This document shows, piece by piece, positions 32,240-43,277 of a stretch of 64,000 nucleotides of DNA. The stretch lies in contig PDNA01000003.1 in NCBI GenBank assembly GCA_002573605.1, positions 62,001-126,000 on the forward strand, read 5' to 3'. The notes under the pieces were generated by a model. It saw only the letters and a program-made list of their open reading frames with translations. It ran no database searches and had not been told where the DNA came from. This DNA is from Polytolypa hystricis UAMH7299. Lineage: Eukaryota > Ascomycota > Eurotiomycetes > Onygenales. Position 1 is the stretch's first letter. Each line of letters starts with the position of its first letter. Made by a program: the position numbers and the translations under genes.

Positions 32240-33729
32240 ATCTTCTCTCGCCAGTTTTTGTTTTTGGACTATCGGTACCTCGTCTGAGGAAAGCGACGTA
32301 GTCTTGCTATACAAGCAGTGACTGTGAGATGCGAAGCGGTTAAATTTTGATGCGTTTTCTTTTTCGCTTTCTTTTCTTTTCGAGACTTAGGGGTACGCGC
32401 GTGCGCTTTGAGGACTGATATTGGGGGGTGTTCGAGAAGCAACGGGTTTGAGAAAAATCTGCTTATCACAGTGAATCGACAATTTTAGGAAGAAGAATAT
32501 AGTGATTTGGGAAGAGGGGGGATTGATAGCTTTGAGATCAACTTAGCTGGCCTCTTGGGAGTCGTTTTTTACTCCTCTAAAAGAGGAGTTTGCCCTGCCA
32601 TCTTGGTCTTTCGGTTCGCGGTAATTGCCCCTAACTATTACGTCGAGGAAAAGCCCACCTCACTCTACCTCACATATTGCTTTATTTCCAGGCATTCTGC
32701 GCTACTCATGGGCATCTCGCGCATCTCGCGCATCTCGCCCATCGCAGTTTTCCTACAATACTTTGAGGCTACTAATTTATTCTATATTCCGGTGTTGGCG
32801 CACTGAAACCGCTCCTTCGACATTCCTAAGACTAGGTGATACCACCGCTGCCCCGGCCGGGAAGTTCAGTGCTTGTGTCAAAGTGTCCAAGAAAAAAATT
32901 CAAATCAGTCCTGTTGGGGTCATAGGGCATTATAATAGCCCCTATTATTGATAGAAGCGCCCTCCCCCAACAAACAGAGAAAGAAAGTTCAAAGATTGTT
33001 GCTTCAAAACAGCCACCACCAAAAAAAAAAAAAAAAAACCATTGCTTGCATGTGTGAAAAGACCTACATACAAGATGTTGCCTTAGACTTGAGAACTTTT
33101 CTTCCTTTTTTCTAAATCGAAAAACATGGCCAAAAACTTGGAGCCCCCCCCCACCCCCTGTTTTTTCCCTTTCCATTTTTGAACCCCGAGCGCAGTTTTC
33201 TAGTATTGGTGTTCTGCACAGTAACCATCATTCTTCCTTTTTGCATTCTACAAAATGTTATGACAAGGTATTTGCTTTGTTTATCATTTGATATAGTTAC
33301 TGCGCGAAGCCACAAACCATGAACAGACAGTGTGGAACAGTGCTTAACACCCCAAATTGATATTCAAATATTTTGACTGATACATGCAATATTGGCAGCA
33401 TTCAACCAGCTTCCAGATTTAGCCTCTGACAGGGGAAACACAGTTTTGTGGTATGCATTCATTTAGATTTCATAACTACAATAGAAGATATACCATATAT
33501 AGACACCAACACACAAAGTACACAAAAAGAGAGACACTACAAGGCTGTAAAGAATGAAAAGAATTGAATTTGAAACATATCCACCCCATCTATCTTCTCA
33601 TTCATAAAACATCACTGAACAGCAAAATGTGTTAAAAAGACAAAAAAAGTTTAACTGCATATGGTTAAAGGGGGGTAAGGGAGAAAGAAATAAGTACAAG
33701 AAAAAAAAAGCAAGAACTTAGGAAAGATG
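32240..33729. other. Right part of the island and 3' region of LRA3
   Basis: No gene is supported. There are several homopolymers (an A run near 33019-33038, a C-rich stretch near 33145-33158), an ATCTCGCGC triplication near 32713-32741, and AT-rich DNA from about 33350. The end next to 33730 should be the LRA3 3' untranslated region. Confidence 0.4.
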
Positions 33730-35495
33730 CTAATTGGATGTACCATTCACAGGCGTAACGAGCTCATCAGGTTTGGTAAGCTCGACAAGATTAACAGACT
33801 TAACAGACTCAATGAGCTTGTCAAGTTTGGTAGGTTCAGTAGAATCAACAGGCTTAACAGGCCCAGCGGCGGACTCATCGGACCTAGTGGACTCATCGGA
33901 CTCAGCGGGCTTAACGAGCTCAGCGGGCCCAACAGGCTCCACAGGCTCAGTAGGCTCCACAGGCTCAGCAGGCTCCACAGGCACGACCTTTGGTTCTTCG
34001 ACCTTTGTCTCTTCCACATCCTCCACAGGGGCTGGATGTCCATTCTCAACAACCTTCTCAACAACTTTCTCCTCCGGTAAAGTTAAACTCTTCTGTGGAG
34101 CCGGACTAAGGATAAAATTCGCCGGAATAAGCGGTGCAGCAGGATTAAGCTCTAGCCCAAAACCCGGCTTATCCAACACACTAACATCCAAATAGCCATT
34201 TACCGGAATCGGTTCATCGAGGAATAAATTGCCAAACACGGGCTCCACACTTTTGCCATCGGGGGAGTTTGCCAGGTACTCCTGGAACGGTGCGTTGGGC
34301 TGCGACACGACGAAGTGGTAGGAATAAGAGCCCGAGGCGTGCGGCACGACAGGAATATCGTATGCAGCTGCCATGGCGGAGATCTTGAGCAGCTCCGTAA
34401 GGCCACCGACCCACATGACGTCTGGCTGCACGATGTCGAGGTTTCGGCCCTCGACGAGCTTACGGAAACCGTACCGCGAGTATTCGTGTTCGCCCGTGGT
34501 GAATTTGACAGTTGGATGCGCGCGTTTCAGCAGCGCGTGCCCGTCAAAGTCGTCAGGCGTTAGGCACTCTTCCCACCAATCGATGTCGATGTTGGCGTCT
34601 ATGCAGGCCTTGACGAGCTGGATCGTATAGGGGACGTTCAGGGACATGTAGCAGTCTACACGTAGGGGGAAGTGCGGGCCCACGCTCTCGCGGTGCTTGC
34701 GCAGGAATTCCACGTTGCGGAGCAGACCGTCAATGCCTTCGTCGGGCCCATAGGGTAGAGGTACCTTGGCACCTATGAACCCCATTTCCTTGGCTACACC
34801 AGGCTCTGGGCCGGTGCAGTAGAAATCCAGTCTCGAGCGTGTGGCACCCCCGATGAGTTTGTAGACTGGCTCCTTGCGGATTTTGCCGAGTAGATCCCAT
34901 ATTGCGAGATCAATTACCGAAATGACCGCCACGGCCAGACCTTTGCGGCCGTAGAACATAGATGCGCGGTACATTTTCTCAAAGAGGTTGTTAGTATCAC
35001 GGGGGTCTATTTTCGTGGCACAGTCGTTAGTAATCGAGCAAAGAAGATATTCCGGTATAACATAGCAACGGCAACATACCGGCGCTTATTAGGAAACGCT
35101 CAAAGTGTTGTGTAACCAGCCAGCAAGCGGGCGGCCCTCCAAAGCCCGTCGCGAAGCCCTTGGTGCCATCAGTGGCCTCGATTTCCACGCAAAAAGATCC
35201 CAGGACGTTGATTCCCCAGCTTGTTCTCGAGGCGCGGTACTCTTCCCATCGTGCCATGGGGGTAGCAATCGACGTGTCAACGAGCCAGTGACCTCCTTTG
35301 ACCTGAAGTCTACACAGTTAGAGAGTGTGGAGGGGAAATATGTGAAAATTGCGCCTTCAATTTCTTCTCATAAGAAGGACTTCCTGAGACATTTTGGGAG
35401 CTGGGCCAACATACATTGTGATAATCACCTCCTGAGCCGACGCCGTCGATCACAAAGGTGTTGATAGCCTTGATACGAGGAAATGAGGAAGCCAT
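33730..35495 (-). CDS. LRA3: Probable L-rhamnonate dehydratase with long repetitive C-terminal tail
   Basis: Three exons (35415-35495, 35080-35302, 33730-35006) join in phase to 526 residues. Introns use GTATGT donors, and the second has a perfect TACTAAC branch. The enzyme belongs to the enolase superfamily, mandelate-racemase-like, and should dehydrate L-rhamnonate to 2-keto-3-deoxy-L-rhamnonate with Mg2+ (step 3 of the pathway). Active-site candidates are Lys182 (GAKVPLPYG), metal ligands Asp219 (RVDCYMSLN), Glu247 (WWEECL) and Glu274 (TTGEHEY), and His324 (VVPHASGSYSYHF). These match the rhamnonate-dehydratase subgroup. The catalytic part ends near residue 391 (GFGLELNP). A further ~134 residues rich in Glu, Pro, Val, Lys and Ser form degenerate EPVEPT-type repeats, which the family normally lacks. 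The enzyme assignment is firm, the tail's role unknown. Confidence 0.88.
33800..34020 (-). repeat. Degenerate short tandem repeats encoding the Glu/Pro-rich tail of LRA3
   Basis: On the plus strand, words such as CACAGGCTCAGTAGGCTC and GGACTCATCGGACTCAGCGG recur with a period of about 9-18 bp. The reading frame is preserved in the dehydratase tail. Frames on other strands here (Leu-, Ser/Thr- or Asn/Arg-rich) are artefacts of the repeat. Confidence 0.7.
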
Positions 35496-36790
35496 CTTGA
35501 GTCGAGTTGTTGAGTGAGGAATAGAGGGTTTCAACGGGGTGTGTCCAAGTTAGCTGCTGGCTCGATGACGAGTCGAAGAAGTATTGGCGCCAGCAAAAAC
35601 AACAACTCCCAAGTGCCGGTCCAGGGTTTTATTTAAAGATCCTGTATCTGGTATGCATGAATGTTGCGCATGACGCACAAGATAGATAGCAGGGGCGAAG
35701 AGGTTTATCCGGGAGAAACGGGAAATGGTGAGTGGCACAGCGGAAGCACCGGCCGATGAAGGTAGAAATGCACCTGCATTATATACATGTGGTACCCATG
35801 TAGGAATTGCGCCAAAGAGAGCCGTCTGAGACCGACGTGGCGAGGGACAGGCAGCCAGAAGGGCCATGACCATGCTCCTTGACGAGGATGCACCGAGTTG
35901 GCGTGCAAATGGGGGTCCGGTCGAGGTTTGCTGCGGAGACGGCGGTGGTGGAGGTGTTGGTAGTGTTGGTGGTGGAGACGGACGAGCTTGAGCCTCGGGC
36001 GGTGATGGCCCGAGCAGCGAGCAGCCAGCAGGTCAGGTGACATCCGCCGCAACATCACAGCTCCAGCATCCCGAAAGAGAGCAGCTCCCCCAGAAGGAGC
36101 ACGGACATAGCCCCGGCGAGGAGAAGCCGAGCAAGCTGCTGAAGGAGCCATGGCTCTCAGTGTCAGGGTCTTGGTCATGTTCACGCGTTGTTTGGCGGGT
36201 TGTTTCGCCGAGTGGCTTACAGTAGCTCTCCTGCGATCTACGGCTGCTGGATAAATTGGCGGTACAATTAGTATTAGCCGTGCAGAGACGCCATTGTCCT
36301 GGCCATGCACAAGGAAAAAGTATTATTATTATTATTATTATGGTTGCGAGCTATACCTCAGCTCATATAGACACCCTCATATATGCCTTTAACATTAATG
36401 ATTACTAATGTACGGAGTGGTACATACAGTACATACAGTAATGATGGGGAAAACTGAAAATCCGGGGACATGGCCACGCTATTCCCAAAGTAATCTAGTG
36501 CACGCGGGGATGGCAGGCCCGCTTGGCTCGATTAGGTTTAGGGTTCTGTCGGGTCACGGTACCATGGCTCCCCCGCCTCATTCTGCCGCCGCCCACCGCC
36601 TGGCCAGAACGGGCGATGGTCGGCCTTGGCATTGCTCCCCCGTTTACAGAGGACGCAGCATCCCTCTCACGGTCTGACCTCCTACCTCCGCACAACGCAC
36701 GTCTCCGCAGTTGTCCCGCTGCAATCATCCTCCGATGCTGCTGCTGTCACCAGGCTCTCCACGTCGTAGCTGGTTCCTCGTGCGCGTTTG
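35496..36790. other. Divergent intergenic region between LRA3 and the Zn2Cys6 factor
   Basis: About 1.3 kb that should contain both promoters. An ATT microsatellite lies near 36320-36340. A minus-strand frame at 35705-36310 (201 residues, MHGQDNGVSARL start, Arg/His/Pro-rich) is the longest here. It has no recognised domain, and its composition suggests GC-skewed non-coding DNA rather than a gene, but a small spliced gene is not excluded. Confidence 0.4.
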
Positions 36791-39736
36791 ATGTTTCCGA
36801 CCCCCATGGATAACCATTTCGTAGCTGCAAACCCCTATCACTCCCCCGCCGATGTCGTCCCCACGAACCCGTCGCGATCCCACCGACACTCCGGCGATCG
36901 CGACGAGATCGAAAGCCCCGAGGATGGCTGGTCTGGTCCTGAGAGTGGCAATGATGGCATAGACCAGAACGGTGCCAACGTACCCCGTGGCGTCAAAAGG
37001 AAGCGCCCTATCACCGTCTCGTATGTCCCTACTCCAGCACCCTAGCCGCTTCTTCAGCAACTCTTATGCCGTCTTCCGTCGCGCTATACGGGTACTGATT
37101 GTTACAGGTGTGAACTTTGCAAGCAGCGGAAGGTCAAGTGCGGTGTGTATGCCTGGTGCTTGCGTATTTGCTTTGGAATTGCTCCGCTCATCTTGTGTTG
37201 TCTTTTTAGATCGTGCGCAACCAAGCTGCGGTTGGTGTGCGCGCAACAACCAGCCTTGCGAGTACAAGGAGCGGAAGAAACCCGGCTTGCGCGCAGGTTA
37301 TGGGCGCGAGTTAGAGCAACGACTAGGTATATTCTCTTATTCGCGAATGATACCTTGTCAATCCATGCTTACGCCGTGGGTAGACCGGTTGGAAGATTCC
37401 ATCCACAGGCAAGCGCTCCTGATTGAGACGCATATCATACAGAATCAGCCTCATCTAAACCACGACTATCCTCGCGATGCCCCGTCGTACAGCTCCCCAT
37501 CAGAACCATCAGCTGTCCACGGCCCTAGTCCGCGGACTGCATTGTTCATGCAAGAAAACTCCTCGAATTTGCCAGCCTCTCATCGAGTTCACGGTGGAAC
37601 AAGCACGCTGAGTCAAGATGCATCTTTGTCATCTCCAGTCAATGCAGTCAATGCAGCCGTCAACAACGAAGTCCAGCGCCACTTGCAGAATGGCCTCCCG
37701 CCTGCATCAGTACTACCAAGGGTGGTGGAGCCGTCTCACAGCGACTACTCGCACAATGATCCGTCGTTCAAAGTTCAGCCTGCACCCCTATACCCTACAC
37801 AGCAACAATCTATCTCAGACCCAGATCTTCCGCCATATGATCTTCTTTATGCGTTGGCTCTTTTATACTTTGACCATATTAATACTTGGTGCCCAATCCT
37901 GCATCGGGGAACCACACTCGATACCTTGTTCGGAACATCGCCTTCGGAGGAAGAGGACCGCATGCTACTATACGCCATTGTCGCAACCACTCTCCGATTT
38001 TCGACAGATCATAGGTTAAACGACGATAACCGGAAACACTATTATAATTCCTCGAAGCAAAAGGTCATGCTATATGGACTAGACAATTCGTCTGTCAAAG
38101 CGCTACAAGCCCTCGTCATATTGGCCTTGGATTTTGTGGGCTGCTCGAATGGGCCGCCGGGATGGAAGCTCCTGGCTCTCATAGCTCGTTCAGTTGTACA
38201 ACTTGGCTTAGCGGGAGAGTCGACTTCAACACTTGCTGCTACCATGTTCCCGTCCATATATACACTCCGGGCCAATGTCCTTCCGGATGCAAAGACTTGG
38301 ATTGAAGATGAAAGCCGCAGGCGACTATTCTGGATGGTCTACCTGTTGGATCGATACTCGACCATCGCAACAGCTTTTGACTTTGCGCTCAACGACTCGG
38401 ACATTGATCGCAGACTACCTTGTAAGGATGATTTCTTCATCAAAAACCAACCCGTCGAAACGAGATGGTTTGACGCGCAGGAACGAACGGATTATAATGT
38501 CCAAAGGGAAAACGTCGGGTCATTTGGGTTTTATATGGAAATCATCGGAATACTATCCCGGATCCACCTGTTTTTGAAGCGACCCGTGGACATTAGTGAT
38601 CCATTGGACGTGGAGAGGTGGCAAACTACCTACAGGAAACTAGACAACGAACTAAGCACCTGGGAAATCCACCTTCCTAAGGAGTACGCATACAACAACG
38701 CATCACGCCTATTCATGTCAAAGGCTACTCCCGAAGGTGTACGCTGTGGCTGGGTAATGCTTCACGCCACATATCAAACGTAAGTCCAACTGACAGCAAC
38801 CAAAGTGCGTTCCTCCCTATTTTGCTAACACGATTGTACAGCACCGTAATCCGCCTCCACTCCTCAGCCGCATACCCAACCACACGCTCCACAGTATTCA
38901 CCCCTTCCTTTGGCGCTAGCCAGCGCTGCCTCTTCGCCGCCGACAACATCCACTCTCTCACCCGCCTCGTCGTCGACAACAAGCTCCTCGACAAGCTCGG
39001 CCCCCCCTTCGCCTTCACGCTCTGGGTATCCGCACGCCTCCTCCTCGTGCACGGTTCCACCATGTCGCACACCTTAAACCCAAATGTCGACTTCTTCGTC
39101 GACAAACTCCGGCGCATGGGCAAACACTGGCCCGTGGCCGAACGCTACAGTACCATCCTACAGCGCGTCCTCGACGAGTATGCAGAATACAAAGTCGCCT
39201 CATCGGCTACGGGGATAATGGTCGGCGACGAGACGCAGCGCGTAACACCTTCGTCCGTCAAGATCCTCGCCGACATGCGTCGCTGCGCCTTTGATCTCGA
39301 CTTCCTCATCTCGCGCCAACCGCGCAATAGTCTGACCACGGTAACAAACACGCCGCGCGCACCGGGCACACCTGCGCCCCATCGGAATGTCGGGCCCAGC
39401 GACTTTGAGTACCTGGACGTATTTGGATTTTTCAACATGCCCAGAGTCCCTGTCATACCCTCTCATGCCCAGCAAGAACAGCAACAGCAACAGCAACAAC
39501 ATTTGGACGGATTAGATGTGACGCACGCCGCACACGCGAATCATAACGGCGCAGTTAATATGGGCGGCGTCTCCGCGGATATAAGCGGTGCCGGCGGCGG
39601 GACCAGTGGCGCAGAAGTCCCTACAGCTGGTGCTGCTGGAGCAACTCCAGTAGCACAAATGACGAACGAATTTAATATTACGAATTATTTAATCCCGACT
39701 CCGGAGTCGGATTGGTTGTTTAGGAATCCTAGTTGA
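36791..39736 (+). CDS. Zn2Cys6 transcription factor with fungal-specific regulatory domain
   Basis: Five exons (36791-37020, 37108-37142, 37210-37326, 37384-38779, 38842-39736) join in phase to 890 residues. The binuclear zinc cluster has Cys78, 81, 88, 95, 98 and 105 (CELCKQRKVKCDRAQPSCGW...), is split by two introns, and is followed by the basic linker ERKKPGLRAGYGRELE and a short coiled coil (LEQRLDRLEDSI) for dimerisation. The middle region from about 270 (LLYALALLYFDHINTWCPIL) to 620 is the fungal-specific transcription factor domain. The C-terminal ~150 residues are low-complexity, with a poly-Gln run near 805 and Gly/Ala-rich parts. It should bind CGG-type half-sites in the nucleus. 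It is transcribed divergently from LRA3, so it may control the rhamnose genes, but orthology to a characterised regulator such as RhaR was not established. Confidence 0.88.
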
Positions 39737-40887
39737 TGATTTTTGTTTCCTTTTTTTTCTTTTCTTTTTGTTTTCTTTTTTCTCCTCCTGTTTTTTTTTT
39801 TTTTGCTATATATATTCTCTCTCCCGGCTCATGTTTTTAGTTACATATATACCCCTCTTCAGCGATCAATATCTCAACTTCATTTGCTTTTTACTTTTTC
39901 TATTTTCTCTTTTTAATTTTACATTTATTCATCTTTCTATATATATATATATATTTTCTGCTTCTTCTTGATAGGTAATATCCCCCTTACACTTTTTCTT
40001 TTTTGTCCAGGTCATGGTTCTTGGGGTGCTGGTCTTATTTCCCCTTATGGGGAAGGGTTTTCTTTTTTTAAACCCTTTTATATATAATTTCTCTATTCGG
40101 ATCAGGAGAGACACAGAGAGAGAGGGGGGTCCCCAACAAAAAGGTAGGGAGGAGTGGGAATGAGGGGGAAAAGGCGTTTGTTTTTGTTTTTGTTTTTGGT
40201 TCTTCCACCGCCTCTAGATAGTTCTGTTTAACCGCGAGGTATATATATCGTTATCAAACACGTCCATTAAAAGAAAGGAGAAAAGAAAAGGCACGAAATG
40301 GAAATGGAATGATCTCGTGCTTTTATTTTATTTTCGCTGCTCTTGTTGACATTGTCGTGTTCGGAGATGAATATCCTGTACATCATATTCAAAACAGTGA
40401 GAAGGGGTTGTAGGTAAGGAAGTGGAGAAAGAGCAAAAAAGAGAAAATATACGAGCGAGCAAAAATAACCCTGGGGATTTGATTGATTTAGTTCCAAGAA
40501 TTTTTTAAAAAAGAAAAGAATGTTTTTCAATTCCTCTCAAAAGACAAAAAAGGAAAAACAGTATTAAAAAAGAAAACGAAAAACTCCATTCAAAAACTCC
40601 GGTTGCAAGTTTTCCACACCAGGCTAAGCAAAAAAAGGAGAGAGAGAGAAGAAAGAGCGCACGATACCCAACTCTCACAAAAGAAGAAAACCCCCCTTGG
40701 CGGAATCATCAAGTTTGTCATAAACCCCTCACTCATCACGCATAAAAAAAAGAAAGAAAAAAACACCCCGACCAATCCTGCCCGGGTATTCGTAAACACA
40801 TAACACCTTCCCGCCCCCACACACACAAAATCATAAACAGTCATAACAATATCATAACCCATTCAATCCATCCATTCATTCAATCAA
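39737..40887. other. Convergent intergenic region, pyrimidine- and A-rich
   Basis: 3' regions of the Zn2Cys6 gene and the kinase gene. T-rich tracts follow the first stop (39743-39805) and A-rich tracts precede the second. No gene is supported. Confidence 0.45.
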
Positions 40888-43277
40888 TCAATTCGCCAAA
40901 ACCTTCTTCTCTCCACCGCCAGCATTCTCACCACCTGAAGCCGAAGCCGACGAACTACTCGCCTCATCATCCGGCTCAATCCTAACAAGCACTTCTTCCA
41001 AAAACCCCTCAAGGAACGCACTGACATCTCCGCCCATACCGACCGGCGCCTCCTCGTCCCAGCGCTCAATCTCCTTGAATATTCCCGCGGCTTTGACGAC
41101 TAGTCTCTTCAGCTTCTCGTGCGCGTATTGCTTGCGCTGCATGAGTTCTGTGGTCACGGGGGGTTCGTTGGGACTCTCATGACGTTGATGCTGCTTGTAG
41201 TTCTGGCCGTTGGAGTTGCTGCGTAGGAGGGAATTGAGGTTATAAGTTCGTCGTTGCAAGGAGGCTTCGAGTGCGGGAAGGATCACGCTGGTGAGAGCGG
41301 TGATGTCGTTGTTGGTGTGATATTCAGATGGTGTGAAGGCCGCACGAGACGCGGAGCCTGCGGAGTCGGTGGATCTGCGCGGTTTGGTCTTGATTTGTTG
41401 GGCATCAGTGCCCTGGTTGCTGGGGACTTGCGGTAGACGCTGTTGAGGGATTGAAGGAAGACGCTGTTGTTGTTGTAGGGTAGGTGTGTGCGGCGGTTGA
41501 GCGGAGAGAGGCGGGAGGGGTTGCTGGGGATGCTGCCTGGGCTGCATATGAAACTGGTTTGATGTATCTTGTAGCGGCCCCCCAGGAGATTTTCCCTTGA
41601 ACGGCGGGATCTCTGGAATACTCATTGGAGCAGGTTTCCTCGCGATCTGATTCTGTGGTGAGGGCGCTGGGAGGTCCTTTTGCTGGGCCGTAGCGGCAAT
41701 CCCGCCAGGTGAATCGCCTAATCGAAGGTATCCAAGGTCATGCGCCAGGGCCTGCTGTAGAGCTCTATCATAATCAGCCGAGCTTGGGCTCTCTTTTTGG
41801 GGAACCGCCTGTAGTGGCCTTGGAAGGTGTGACGGCGTCTTTGGTGTGGCTTGTGGAGACGGCTGAGGGGGGACTCTAGCAGCGGATACGGGAGATGCGG
41901 GTGGTATATCTCGGGGGAAGTTCCGCTTTTGAGGGGATCTTTGCGGAGATGCCGGGCCCTTTAGCGTTTCCTTGGATGGCTTACTTCGAACATTCGGATG
42001 GCCAATTCCCCTCGATACATCATGTTGTGAAGCGCGATTTGCGTCCTCGAATCCCCGCGCTCTGGCGTTTGCCGCCGCATCGTTCATGGCGCGAAGACCT
42101 GCCGTCCTGCCAGCGGGCCTGATGGTGCCAAAGTCCCATAGGTCTTCTTCCTCTGGAGTCGGCTTTGGGGGTGGCTGCTGAACACGGTCATCTTCCTCCT
42201 CTGCGTTCCGGTTTCCATTGGTTACCTGCCATCGCTCAGAGCGTTCAATCAGCTCTGTCAAGTAAGTCGTCTTCTTCGCGCGTTTTATGAACGGATGTTT
42301 GAGTAGTTCTTTGGCGGTAGGTCGGTCTCGCGGGTCTCTTCTGAGGCACAGCTCTACAAAGTCCTTGAATTGCCTGCTGAAATTTCCTTGTAATGTGGGA
42401 GGTGGGTTCTTGGGAATCAGAAAGAGGACTTTCATCGGGTGGATGTCTGAATATGGTGGCTCTCCCTGTGCTAGCTCGATGGCGGTAATGCCTAGGGACC
42501 AGATATCTGCTTTATGATCGTAACCTGATTGTTTTATGACCTCTGGGGCCATCCAGAAGGGAGTGCCGACGAAGGTGTTTTTCTTTGTCATGGTTGCCGA
42601 AAGCTGGCCGGAGACACCAAAATCTGCCAATTTTACCTGTCCATTGGCACCAAGGAGTACGTTTGCAGCTAGAGATAGGTCCTGTTAGCAGCGAGCTCAT
42701 CGAGAAGTAGAGAGAACAGAAAGCGGCTAAGGTTACCTTACCTTTGATATCTCTGTGTAGCTTCTTATCACTGTGCAAATAATCCAACCCCATCAGCAGC
42801 TCTCTGAGAATAATCATGATGTATTCCTCGGTGATAAGCCCGGCGCGCATGAGATCGCAGCAACTACCCCCCGCACAAAACTCCATTATAATCCATAGGT
42901 CGGAGCCCTTGAGAAAGGAGCCATGGTATTTTGTGACGTAGGGCGAGCTGAGCTCTGAGAGGATGGAGATTTCTTGGATGATGTCCTCGACCTCGTCGTC
43001 AGCGTTTTCGACGTCGATGATCTTGATTGCGACGGATTGGCCTGTTCGTTTGTCGACTCTAGTAAAGAGAAAGAAAACAATTAGACAAGTTGCGAAGACG
43101 TAAGTAGAAGAACAGACATACCCTTTGTAGACCTTGCCAAAGCTTCCACCTCCTGGCAGGAAAGTCAGTCAAAATAGGCCCATAGCAGTCAGTAGGTATC
43201 ATGGCATCTTCCAGCGTCGACATACCAATGCAGTTCTGCTTTGTGTATAGCGTCTCCGGATCCACGGCGCCGTCCAT
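40888..43277 (-). CDS. Germinal-centre (Ste20-like, GCKIII-type) serine/threonine kinase
   Basis: Four exons (43226-43277, 43122-43152, 42742-43058, 40888-42668) join in phase to 726 residues. The N-terminal kinase domain (about 15-265) has the glycine loop IGGGSFGKVYKG at 18-29, the Lys of AIKIIDVEN, HRDIK at about 129-133, DFG near 150, and the GCK signature GTPFWMAPEVI. The short acidic-helix segment after the domain and the long Pro/Gln-rich linker are typical. The C-terminal block (ILPALEASLQRRTYN; LKRLVVKAAGIFKEIERWDE; FLEGFLEEVLVRIEPDDE) is a conserved regulatory domain. Such kinases act in the morphogenesis (MOR) and septation-initiation (SIN) NDR-kinase networks with Mob and scaffold partners. 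I cannot decide between the Kic1/Nak1/POD-6, Sid1 and MST-1 branches. No missing catalytic residue was noticed. Confidence 0.9.

Noticed and set aside
33734..34195. 153-residue Ser/Thr/Gly-rich plus-strand frame
   Set aside because: Antisense of the LRA3 repetitive tail. Its regular composition is produced by the repeats on the other strand.
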